Shown here: one piece after another, positions 40,368 through 49,757 of the stretch
Position numbering within the stretch: the first letter of the stretch is position 1
How the letters are laid out: the number at the start of each line of letters is the position of its first letter
Assembly (NCBI RefSeq): GCF_002865645.1
Contig: NW_020194619.1
Coordinates: forward strand, 806,001-870,000
Reading direction: 5' to 3'
DNA: 64,000 nt
DNA from: Hyaloscypha bicolor E
Lineage: Eukaryota > Ascomycota > Leotiomycetes > Helotiales > Hyaloscyphaceae
The notes under the pieces: generated by a model
Told to the model about the DNA's origin: nothing
The model's database searches: none
Seen by the model: only the letters and a program-made list of their open reading frames with translations
Position numbers and translations under genes: made by a program

Positions 40368-40670
40368 CCTTGAGTGTTCGGCCGTTGGGGAGCGTGGTAA
40401 TTGCGTGAAGGACGAAGTATTAAGGCTCGAGGGAGATTGATGCGCGCGGTCACGTGGGCGGGGGTTGTTTTATTCCATTCGGTCAATTCGCCACTAGCTT
40501 CTCCGATCTGATCAGTGCCGTGAATTATCAGATCGGGTTCTACCGTCATCCTCTTCTCCTCATCTTCACATCAACAACTCGGAATTGAATCATCCACAAA
40601 GCCAATACCTACAGCTCTCCCAATCACCGCCTCAATTCCTACGATCGTAATACGCATTTGGACCATCGCC
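40368..40670. promoter_or_regulatory. Shared divergent promoter of UBP14 and ISU1 (CACGTG and SreA-type sites)
   Basis: Only 303 bp separate the two start codons. GGTCACGTGGG at about 40,449-40,459 contains an E-box (CACGTG) of the kind bound by Cbf1-like bHLH factors. TTATCAGAT at 40,525-40,533 is the exact reverse complement of ATCTGATAA, which fits the ATCWGATAA consensus of the iron-sensing GATA repressor SreA. It lies 138 bp upstream of the ISU1 ATG. Function is inferred from motif identity and position only. Confidence 0.5.
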
Positions 40671-41321
40671 ATGTTTCGAAGCGCCTCCATAGCTGGCCGC
40701 GTTGCCGGAAGAGCGTTATCGGCGTCGACCCGAGTTGCCACAAGACCTGTATCCGCACGCATCACATCACCCCTCGCTATTGCGAGCCGGCGGCAGTATC
40801 ATGAGAAGGTCCTCGATCACTATTCCCGGCCTCGCAATGTAGGCAGCATGTCAAAGACGGATACGGATGTGGGAACTGGTCTCGTCGGTGCTCCAGCATG
40901 TGGCGATGTGATGAAATTGCAAATTAGGGTTGATCCATCCAACAACACTATCTCAGATGTCAAGTTCAAGACCTTTGGTTGCGGCTCAGCTATTGCCTCT
41001 TCATCATATTTGACCGAACTCGTGCGCGGAATGACGTTGGAGGAAGCTGGCCGAGTACGGAATACGGAAATCGCAAAGGAACTTTGCTTACCACCTGTCA
41101 AACGTAAGCTTGTAAACCCACATTGAAGTAATACGTTACTGACGCCTCCAGTGCACTGCTCTATGCTTGCGGAGGATGCTATCAAATCAGCCATCTCCAA
41201 CTATTACACCAAAAATCCGAATGCACGAACCACTGACTTGGGTGGAATTGGCACAAGCATGCCAAAGATTGACGTTGAGACCGTGATGGAGCCATCATCA
41301 TCTCAGACTGCCGCAGCTTGA
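40671..41321 (+). CDS. ISU1: Mitochondrial iron-sulfur cluster assembly scaffold (IscU type)
   Basis: Exons 40,671-41,103 and 41,152-41,321 are joined across a 48-bp intron and encode 200 residues. The protein is the matrix scaffold on which cysteine desulfurase and frataxin build the [2Fe-2S] cluster. The first ~42 residues are rich in Arg, Ala and Ser with no acidic residues, a mitochondrial presequence. The mature part starts near YHEKVLDHYSRPRNVG. Three cluster-ligand Cys are present: Cys77 in GAPACGDVMK, Cys104 in FGCGSAIASSS and Cys147 in LHCSMLAEDA. The LPPVK motif (140-144), which is the Hsp70 Ssq1 docking site, lies directly before the intron. The splice restores PPVKLHCSML exactly. 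The C-terminus (MEPSSSQTAAA) is a short variable tail. Confidence 0.96.
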
Positions 41322-42618
41322 GTTCGAATTTCTGTGTGGCGAGAGGCGTTGGGTTTCGATTTCCACATACGTGGGTTACAGTGGTTGTGGAGACGACTTG
41401 CAATAGCAGACGTCCTTTGGGTATATAGCGGATGATGAATGGTACAAAAGGGGCAGGCAACGTGAATCTGGAGGAAGATTGCACGAGTTCTAAGATTGGT
41501 TGCACGACAAAGTGTACAAAATAACAAGCAGCAAGAAGCCGATTGGGAAATACAATACCCGATGAAGCATAACATTGATGGATATGTTCCGTTTTATCTT
41601 CCTGTTCCAGTTTGCAGCATTCTAACCATGATCATCATTCTCTGTAGGACCGCGACGACTCAACACCTCCTCGTGGTGCGGTCTGGTAACCTGTAGCAGT
41701 CGGTCCACCGATTGTTTATCTCTTTGGAGAAGTACAGGGCTAGGATTGAGTCCCCCGATCTGACGACAGCGAATCTCCTCCTCACCGTCGCCACCGCTCC
41801 GACTCGAATCGACTCCTCCCCTCGACTCGAGACTCGTGTCTCCTCTATTGTTCAATGTCGACATACAAGATTCGCCCGCCCGTCTCTAATCGACTGAGAC
41901 TTCATAAGAAATCGGCACCTTATTCCGCTCGCCAACGAAGGAAGTCCGACCCTTTGCGCGCTGATAACGCGTACCCTTAATCGGGGTTAAGGAGATATTG
42001 GGGATACATCTAACGGGCATTTTTGCACTTGGGTTTATTTGTATTATCAAGAGGCTTAGGCTATAGAGGCATATTGAGGCTTGGAGGTTATATGAGGATT
42101 GTTTGCGGACGATAAGAAGACTTTGGTGAAATGGTTTTCGTCCCTCTTCCTTCAAGCGTCAGTGTCTACGGCCGGAGTCCGTCCCTGAACGTTAAACTAA
42201 CTCATCCTGGAGGAGCGATAACCGGATCGAGATCCAGAAGGGGAGTTTTCGGGCTTTCTCCCGAGGCGGATGGCCTGGAGGTCCAAAAGGTGGTCATGCT
42301 AGGCTAGTCTGGGGCTGTGGACAAGACTTTCTTGGTTTAGACTGTCCCTTTCGTGTATATCTCCCCAGGCTAAATAATGATAATCAACCTAAAGCTCGAT
42401 CATCATTCTCTGTAGAAATTATACCTCCAATCTGCGTCGACCCTTCCGTTTATAGACTAGCGCCTTTTCCCTGATAAGCTCTTCTTATCGCAGTCCAATT
42501 TTTTAATCGAAACTTTTGACAGGTTTTTGATCCAAAGACCACCAACGACCACGTCGCAGTCTCCCCATTCACCACACAGCAGCAACAGTTACCAAAGTGG
42601 GCACAGGCCCAGTTCAGC
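41322..42618. other. Intergenic region with an 18-bp direct repeat around a 750-bp segment
   Basis: This stretch holds the ISU1 3' UTR and the DBP3 promoter, and no recognised gene. GATCATCATTCTCTGTAG occurs exactly at 41,630-41,647 and again at 42,398-42,415. The enclosed 750 bp has no terminal inverted repeat, poly-A tail or protein homology that I can see. A 41-codon ORF beginning at 41,853 is basic but unrecognised. Confidence 0.55.
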
Positions 42619-44530
42619 ATGCCAAAACTGAAGATTGAGGACGCGGGTCTAGCTAGCGGAGAGCAAGCCTTGCGAGAAACCAGCCCAGCGTCGAGAAAGA
42701 GTCGAAAGGAAAGCAAAAAGACTATGGAAGAGCAGCTTGTAGAAATCACCCAAAGCCCTGTCGAAGACGGTGAGGTCGGGTCAAGGGCTGCCCGCAAGGA
42801 GCGGAAACGTCTGAAGAAATTGAAGAAGCTGCAAGACGAGACTGTTATGGATTCCGAGAGCTCCAAAAATGGCTCAGGCCAGGTCGATGCTACCACTGCG
42901 AAGGCTGCCAGAAAGGCAGAAAAGGCCAGATTAAAGGCTTCGAAGAGATCGGACAAAGAAGGACATACCAATGGAGATACTACTTTGCAGACCCGTCCTC
43001 TATCCACAGCGATGAAAGCGACTTCACTGCCATATACCCAGGATCCTGGCCTGTCTGCCATCCCACAAGCGGATATCGATCAGTTTCTGGCAGATAACTT
43101 CATTTCCATAACGGATCCTTTACCTTCATCTTCGGCGTTACGCCCTTTGACCGAATTCTCGTACTTGCCAGTCACTGATCCTGCACAACGAGCTCCATTC
43201 AAAACATTCAAAGCCCCTACTCCAATACAGGCTGCGGCTTGGCCATTTCTTTTTGCGGGCAGGGATGTAATTGGTGTTGCTGAGACTGGCTCGGGGAAAA
43301 CCATGGCCTTTGCGGTTCCTTGTGTACGCGGCATCCTGTCACTGCCAGAGAGTCAGAGAAATAATGGGCCAAGGGCTGTCATCGTTTCACCAACTCGTGA
43401 GCTGGCCATGCAGAGCTATGAGCAGATCATGCAATTAGCAAAAGTCTCTGGGTTGAGAGCTGTCTGTGTTTATGGTGGCGTCCCCAAAGATGAGCAGCGA
43501 AAATCCCTGAAGACAGCAGATATTGTGGTTGCAACTCCAGGTCGCTTGAATGATCTCATCAATGAGGGCTGTGCGGATCTAAGTAAAGCAAAATACGTCG
43601 TTCTCGATGAAGCTGATAGAATGCTTGACAAAGGATTTGAAGAGGAGATCCGCAAGATCATTAACACCACTCCGGCTATTGGGGAAAGACAAACGCTCAT
43701 GTTTACAGCAACATGGCCCGAGTCCGTTCGCTCACTGGCTTCCACTTTCATGTCTGACCCTGTCAAAATTAGCATTGGAGACAACCCCTCTGGCGATCTA
43801 CGGGCGAATGCTCGCATTATGCAACAAGTGGAGGTCGTTGATCCGAGAAATAAGGAATACCGCCTTCTGCAGCTTCTCAAGCAGTACCAGAGCGGAAGTC
43901 AGAAGGATGACCGAATTCTGGTCTTCGCCCTGTATAAGAAGGAGGCGACGAGGATTGAGGGGTTCATCAGATCAAAAGGGTTCCGTGTTGCGGGTATTCA
44001 TGGCGATCTTAGCCAGGAACAGAGAACTCGAAGCCTGGATGCCTTCAAGCAGGGCAACACGCCAATACTTGTGGCAACAGATGTTGCAGCCAGAGGTCTA
44101 GACATCCCGTCTGTGAAGCTGGTAATTAACTGCAGTGAGTCATTCCCCTTTCCAGAAGACGGTTTCTAGAGCCCCAGGGGATTTTGGAACAATAACTGAC
44201 CTGCCGGTAAAAGCTTTTCCTCTCACAACAGAAGACTACGTCCATCGAATTGGCAGAACAGGAAGAGCTGGGAAGGAGGGTCTGGCAATTACTCTATTTA
44301 CTGAGCATGACAAGGCTCAGTCTGGAGCGTAGGTACCCAAGAGGCCTTTTGCAACCGGCGCTAATCACGTTTGTAGGTTGATCAACGTCCTTAAAGCTGC
44401 AAATCAGCCGGTCCCGGATGAACTATTGAAATTTGGCACTACAGTCAAGCGGAAGGAGCATGAAGCGTATGGTGCATTCGCTAGGGACGTGGATAGAACA
44501 GTAACAGCTAAAAAGATCAGATTTGAATAG
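42619..44530 (+). CDS. DBP3: ATP-dependent RNA helicase Dbp3 (DEAD-box)
   Basis: Exons 42,619-44,134, 44,214-44,328 and 44,377-44,530 encode 594 residues. Dbp3 is a nucleolar DEAD-box helicase needed for efficient pre-rRNA processing (A3 cleavage in ITS1) and 60S assembly. A Lys-rich N-terminus ([14 protein letters not shown], residues 57-70) precedes the core. All helicase motifs are visible: Q motif (FKAPTPIQ), AETGSGKT (221-228), PTREL (258-262), TPGR (306-309), DEAD (330-333), TATW (363-366, the Dbp3-type form of SAT), ARGLDIP, and HRIGRTGR (516-523). The first intron must be removed: unspliced reading ends 11 codons into it, whereas splicing restores [17 protein letters not shown]. The second donor is the weaker GTAGGT. 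The C-terminus ends [14 protein letters not shown]...KKIRFE, as in the family. Confidence 0.96.
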
Positions 44531-45627
44531 ATTTCTTTTATAGACGATGGCGCGGCGCTGACCCCCTAGTGAAAAGCGGTGCCATTGTTGATGACCACTA
44601 AAGAATTATAATCTCCATTTAGTTCTTTTGCTATTTGGAACCTGCAGTTGCCTACTGGGAGAAGTACTTTTTGGATCACACTTGAGATCAAGCTGATGAA
44701 CGATTGCACGGGGGGGGTACATATTGGTAGAGGCCATGTAGATTATATAGTTAAAGTGGGAAGAGAAGTGATCGTTTCACTGGTTGACAGATTGGAATTG
44801 CGCAGAATTCATTCTCTCATTTTCAAGAATAAATACTATCTTCTTTTGGATCTTGTATGGCTTGAGAAGACAACTTCGTCATGAGAAGTATGTCTGATAA
44901 ACCAAATAACCCAGGAATACGCGCCCTGTTATGCGACCCTTTATCAATTTACGCATCCAGAAGTAAGTTTTGAGAAATGAAAGAGAAGTGCCGCGCTCAT
45001 CCACCTTACAAAGTGCAGCTTGAGAAGAAAAGATAAAGGGAAAATAAGCCTAGTGTTGCTCTAGATAGAGAATTCCGTGAATGAGCGCCTTCATCGTGAA
45101 GACACAAAGATGTCACAAGCTTCCTGTGATGTGTGCCACCACCATATCAACGGCAGGGAAATCGTCTGCAGATCCACCACAGTTCCACTCCTCCCAAGCT
45201 CAGAAGTACTTTTCTTAACGAGCTTCCTCGGACCAGCCCTCGGCTTATCGCAACTTTCTACTTTCGTGCAGACATTCTGCGTCTCTTCTCCATGGCTGCA
45301 ACGACATCCTTTGGGAATTTATTGCAACGTATATGAATTGCTCTTCCTGAAGTGGATCTCATGCTTCCCTTGGATGCGTTTGTACCTCCGTAAAGCAGAT
45401 GGTCCCATGAAAGGAAGGGGGAAAAGCGAGGAATGAGGGGATTCCCGGGTGGCACTGCGCTGGGAAGAATGGGTTGGGGGGAGAGGGGGGGCTGGTAAAA
45501 ACTGTTATATTTGCGAAATTTCCCTGCCAGCTGATGCACTCCAAGAGTCACACGGGGCTTTTGCTAAAGATGCGGACATGACCAAAATAGCGAAGAAAAT
45601 CAAGTTCGACTAAACCTCCACCACAAT
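44531..45627. other. Convergent intergenic region between DBP3 and RFT1
   Basis: This 1.1-kb gap separates two convergent genes. A G8 run lies near 44,709-44,716, and a G-rich tract runs from about 45,410 to 45,490. ORFs on both strands are short, overlap one another and resemble nothing. No gene is supported. Confidence 0.5.
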
Positions 45628-47421
45628 TCATTGCCTTGGGCGTCTAAACGTGCGGAAGCATTCAAGGAGGAATGCCCGCTCACTGAAAGAGCTGCTTTTG
45701 TTAGCAAAGATTACGGTTAGATTTAGACGATGAAAACTCACAGAACAATCACAAACACAACTGCTACCACTCCACTTTTCAAAAAGTCCACAATTCCATC
45801 ATTAAATGTAGACTGCAATTGCACCAGCACTGCATATGTTACGACTCCAGCTGCCATGGTCATTGGGCGGGGTATTAGTAACCTGGTCTCGAGGCTAGCA
45901 CCATAACGTTTCAGATAGGCTTGTATGAAAGCCGCGCACCACGTTATTCGAAGGAGCATGTTAAGTCCATTGGCCCATACAAGACCCTCAGCTCCAAGAT
46001 CCAGAACTTGCAGAGATGTAAATGCTGCGCTGGCAAAAGCAACGGAGAATCCAATCATCCAGATCGTCTGGCGATTGAGTTCCGATTCGGTTGCCACGGA
46101 GGATGCGAAAGCTTCCGTTAACCCATTAATTGCCAGTAGCGGAATATAGTAGCAGTAGGTTGCCAAAACAGACCCAGCTCCAGAAGATGTCCATTTCGAT
46201 CCGGCAGTCGCCTTGACGAGGAGCGGGGCCACAGTAGGCCCGACAGCAACGATACAGACGGACAAGAGGACGTATACTCGCAGAAGCCTAAGAAGTTGAT
46301 CCCGCGCGTTCAGAACCACTTCCTTGGAAGGAGTTCCATTGACTACCGAGAGGGCTTTGCCAAAATGATTGCGGCTCACTTCTTCCACCGGCTGAAGAAG
46401 CAGCCTTGCGATTAGACCACCATAATTGCTTACCAGAGCATACGTGCCTTGCGCTTGAAGAGAAGCAAGGGAAGTGATGATGAGGGTATCGCCTTGCGTC
46501 AAAAAGTGCTTCATGATTGACTGAACGAAGAATGTTCCACTCAGTGACAAGAGTGGCCACGAAAAGTAGGAGAATATGTACCATGTAGAATTACTAGAAT
46601 GGATCAATTATGATGGCCAGGAAGCAGAAAGAACGTTCCTACCTGCAAATAGGGGCGGCCATCAGAGAGAAACCATTGGCGGAACTGATGCCCCAGACTT
46701 TCCAGTAGTAGACGATCGACAGTGATAAGGCGTATATACCCTGGCCAAGGGCAAAGGGGAGGACCCCTATATCCATGCTAACTTGCGAAGCCCAGAGAGC
46801 AGAGCCGCAAGTCATGAGACATCTCAGCGCTGTGGCAGTCGATTCTGCTACTGCGCGTACTTCGAATCTTGCCTTTTGTTGGGCAATTACGTAGCAGGGC
46901 TCAGCTAGTAATTCCCAGATAGCTGCAAGGCCATATATGGACAAGCTTTCACGAAAGTAGAGGCTCTCTAGTACGGTGGGATCCTGGGAAGGGGTGGTGT
47001 GGAGATACAACCATGCAAATCCGAAGGCAAAGGCGACACCGAGGCCCATTGAGATGTAAGCAAGATTCACAATTGCTTGGCTCCGTCCTGCAGCTGTCCT
47101 CTCATCCACGTGACCCTTTGGGACTTTCTCTGTCTCCTTGGAGACAGCATCTATCGTGTCGGCTTGGCGTTGGATGGCAACTCGCAGGCTCTCTCTGGCG
47201 AAGAAGAGGACTGTGATGGAGTAGAGTTCGAGTTGCGTAGATATTCCGAGGAGTTCGGGTGAGAGGAAGCGGATAAAGACTTGGTTGACAATGAAGGTCA
47301 GGATCCGCGAGCACAATTGGAGGCTTATGAGCAAGGCTGCACCAACAGCCGATCTGGAGAGGACGGGTAGCTTGGTTGCGATCCCAGAGGGCGCGGGCAC
47401 TCTCTCGGAGTTCACGGGCAT
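45628..47421 (-). CDS. RFT1: Rft1, ER lipid-linked oligosaccharide translocation protein
   Basis: Three exons (47,421-46,643; 46,593-45,742; 45,682-45,628) encode 561 residues, near the family norm of about 570. Rft1 is a polytopic ER membrane protein of the MOP/MurJ superfamily required for N-glycosylation. It was proposed to flip Man5GlcNAc2-PP-dolichol, though direct flippase activity is disputed. Family signatures include QLCSRILTFIVNQVFIRFLS near residue 35, FFARESLRVAIQR, AEPCYVIAQQKARFEVRA, and in exon 2 GTYALVSNYGGLIARLLLQP followed by EEVSRNHFGK. Multiple long hydrophobic segments run throughout. Splicing of intron 1 (49 bp) restores SNSTWYIFSYFSWP. For intron 2 I chose the acceptor TTTCAG ending at 45,683. 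An in-frame acceptor 12 bp upstream would add four residues. The end reads ERAFLLECFRTFRRPRQ, a typical Rft1 C-terminus. Confidence 0.93.
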
Positions 47422-47698
47422 TTGTACCTGTATCTGGTCTATTGAGTGGAACTCGGCAGTAGCGCCCAGAAGGGTTCAAGGAGTGGTGGAGGAGTGCTTA
47501 TTAAAAGCAAGATTTTGACTTGTCAAGGCGATGCTTTTGTTTACGCGTGGTTGGGGGGGTGGTGTGGCGAATTGTTCACGTGATTGTGAAACCCACTATT
47601 AAGGTACATGACTTGTGTTGAACATGGTCATGTGACATGCCGCATGCACATGACCACGTGTAAGGCCAACTAGCCTGTGCAGACATGTATACTACTAT
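47422..47698 (-). promoter_or_regulatory. RFT1 upstream region with CACGTG/CATGTG cluster
   Basis: TCACGTGA (47,576-47,583), GTCATGTGAC (47,627-47,636), CACATG (47,648) and CACGTG (47,655-47,660) lie within 90 bp upstream of RFT1. Two further copies (CACATG near 47,762; GCACGTGAC at 47,787-47,795) sit in the adjacent 304-bp repeat. These are bHLH (Cbf1-type) E-box variants. Whether RFT1 uses them is unknown. Confidence 0.4.
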
Positions 47699-48002
47699 TG
47701 TGGTACGGCAAGCCGTACTCTACCAAAATTGCTTTGTTTTGACAAGTTTTGAGGTTTTGGTCACATGACAAAGGCTGGGGCCTTTTGCACGTGACTTGCG
47801 GAATCACATAAGAAAGCTGGTTTTTCTGTAGTTCTAGATAATAATCCCTCTTTCATATTCAGTCAATTGAGCTTTTGCACATTATATACTATTTATACTT
47901 CTATGTTTATGCCTTTATTCCTGTTATTTTGCTATCAAGTCACGTTTTGCGCTCTGGTATACTTTATGTGGGTTTTTGTCTTGTCGCAGTTTCCCTCCTA
48001 CA
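47699..48002 (-). repeat. 304-bp short mobile repeat, not RIP-mutated (copy 1)
   Basis: This 304-bp unit starts TGTGGTACGG and ends CCCTCCTACA on the plus strand, so its termini are short inverted TGTRG/CYACA ends of the TG...CA kind seen in LTRs. TAT flanks it on both sides (47,696-47,698; 48,003-48,005), perhaps a 3-bp target duplication. Its reverse complement aligns end to end with 55,431-55,732, where nearly all differences are G-to-A or C-to-T. For example TGTAGGAGGGAAACTG here corresponds to TATAAAAAGAAAACTA there. A perfect hairpin (47,703-47,718) sits at one end. It encodes nothing. It may be a solo LTR or a MITE-like element. Confidence 0.75.
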
Positions 48003-48422
48003 TATTTTATGGTAAGCGACGCAGGAAGATCGAAATTTCGTAGTCAAGGTAATGCTCTCATGAAGTTCTGAGGGATTTCTATAAGGCGGATTATTAGCTT
48101 AGCAAGTTTGGGGGGAAAAGGGCTATTGTAATACCTTGAGCCTATGTAACAGGGGTCACCAAAAGGGTCACCAAAAGGGTCACCAAAAGGGTCACCAAAA
48201 GGTTGCGAGTCAGGGAGCAATTCCAGTGGTATTGACTGACTGAAACTTGAAGAAGGAAGTGAGTCGTGGGAGGTGCGAAGCCTTAAGGGCTTGCGCACGG
48301 ACCACCCGTGTACGTGCTCGCTAGAATACTTGGGCACTCTCTAACACTGCCCCCCCCTTTTTGTGATCCTTCCCCGAGATTCCCGGGTCCTGACACAAAA
48401 TAATAAAAGAAAGGTTATTATT
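48003..48422. other. Edge segment with 12-bp tandem repeat, possibly LTR-derived
   Basis: On the minus strand, TGTCAGGACCCGGG at about 48,395 leads into GGGGGGGGCAGTGTTAGAG. This resembles the junction often seen at gypsy LTRs, but I found no partner copy. A 97-codon minus-strand ORF (48,337-48,044) contains the tandem repeat translated as GDPF units. It has no other recognisable domain, so I do not call it a gene. Confidence 0.35.
48153..48202 (+). repeat. 12-bp tandem repeat, four units
   Basis: GGGTCACCAAAA is repeated four times without error and followed by a partial unit. The unit length is a multiple of three, so the minus-strand ORF across it stays open and reads as Gly-Asp-Pro-Phe repeats. 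Confidence 0.9.
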
Positions 48423-48478
48423 CCCCCTCCTCCCCTCCCCCCCTCCTTCTCTCTCCACCTCCCTTCCCTCCTTCCCCT
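48423..48478 (+). repeat. Polypyrimidine tract at the right isochore boundary
   Basis: About 55 nearly uninterrupted C/T bases mark the switch from the gene island to AT-rich sequence. Confidence 0.8.
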
Positions 48479-49296
48479 AATCATATTTTAATAAGTAATA
48501 TTTGGATCATATTAATTTATAAATTTAGATATTATCTTTTTAGTATACTAAGATTTCCCGTCATAATACTAATATCGTCTAATATCTCAGCAATGATTTG
48601 AAATTCTTTACTGAATTTTGGTAATATAAAGATTAAGAATTATAATATAAGTTGGAAATATTATTAAGATTATCTTATATCATGATCGACATGTGACTAT
48701 TTTCTTGTATTAATTATACAAATATTCTCTTTGAATTTGAGAATAATACTCATACTAGTCTTGTAAATTAAAGTCAAGATCTTGTTTTCTTTTAGATGAA
48801 TAATCCAGATATATATCGATATTATATTATTTATTATTTATAATTATTTATTTTGCATTTTCATTTGATTTTATGAATGATCATTATAATTTATATTCTT
48901 CTTGATACGGTATCATCTATAATTATTATTATTTTCTTTCATTCTTCTTTATTATTTAGTCTTTTTATCTATTTTTAAATCGAAATAATACTTTATATCG
49001 AGACAATCTTTTCTTGAGCGTTTAAGAATTTTAGTTAAGGCTTATTAAGGCCCTAAGACTAGATTTTATTATATATATAAGATCCAAGTTATATAATGAA
49101 AAGGATGTTGAAATTCATTAATCTTTTTTATTTTTATTGAAATTTTTAGAAATTAAAATTTACTTTAAAAAAGAATCCCTTTCAAAATTTAGAAAATTAT
49201 CTTATAATATAAGACCAGAATCAAATTAATCGTTCTTATCTAATTCCATTAATAAAAGCAAAATAAAATAATCCCCAATACCTTAGCATGGCTGAA
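48479..49296. other. AT-rich sequence without a recognised feature
   Basis: This 0.8-kb stretch is AT-rich but keeps more CA/TG (for example CATGATCGACATGTGAC near 48,681) than the retroelement regions, so it is less RIP-like. I see no gene or repeat in it. Confidence 0.4.
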
Positions 49297-49757
49297 CCCC
49301 CCCCCCCCTCAAAAAAAAAAAAAAAAAAAAAAAAATTTAATAAATAATATTTTAATAAATAATATTTTAATAAATAATATTTTAATAAATAATATTTTAT
49401 AATAAATAATATTTTAATAAATAATATTTTTAATAAATAATATTTTAATAAATAATATTTTAATAAATAATATTTTAATAAATAATATTTTAATAAATAA
49501 TATTTTAATAAATAATATTTTAATAAATAATATTTTAATAAATAATATTTTTAATAATAATATTTTAATAAATAATATTTTTAATAATAATATTTTAATA
49601 AATAATATTTTATAAATAATATGATATATTATTATAAATTTAGATATTATCTTTTTATAATAAATAATTTTATAATAAATAATTTTATAATAAATAATTT
49701 TATAATAAATAATTTTATAATAAATAATTTTATAATAAATAATTTTATAATTTTATA
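49297..49757 (+). repeat. Poly-C/poly-A followed by two AT tandem arrays
   Basis: Twelve C's (49,297-49,308) and 25 A's (49,311-49,335) are followed by roughly 18 units of TTTTAATAAATAATAT (16 bp, about 49,336-49,620). A second array of about seven TTTATAATAAATAAT units (15 bp, about 49,654-49,757) follows. The two units share TAATAAATAAT and are probably related. Confidence 0.9.

Noticed and set aside
45077..45551. ORFs on both strands between DBP3 and RFT1
   Set aside because: They are mutually overlapping and low-complexity in part, with no similarity recognised.
25626..47421. A secondary metabolite or effector gene cluster next to the RIP compartment
   Set aside because: All seven genes are conserved cellular functions; no synthase, P450, transporter or small secreted protein was seen.
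48044..48337. 97-codon ORF with GDPF repeats as a gene
   Set aside because: The frame stays open because the 12-bp repeat is a multiple of three; there is no other domain, so it is kept as a repeat and a finding only.
24061..48422. tRNA or 5S rRNA genes in the island
   Set aside because: I looked for A-box and B-box sequences (GGTTCGA-type). Only partial matches such as GGTTCGAG near 35,015 were seen, without an acceptor stem.
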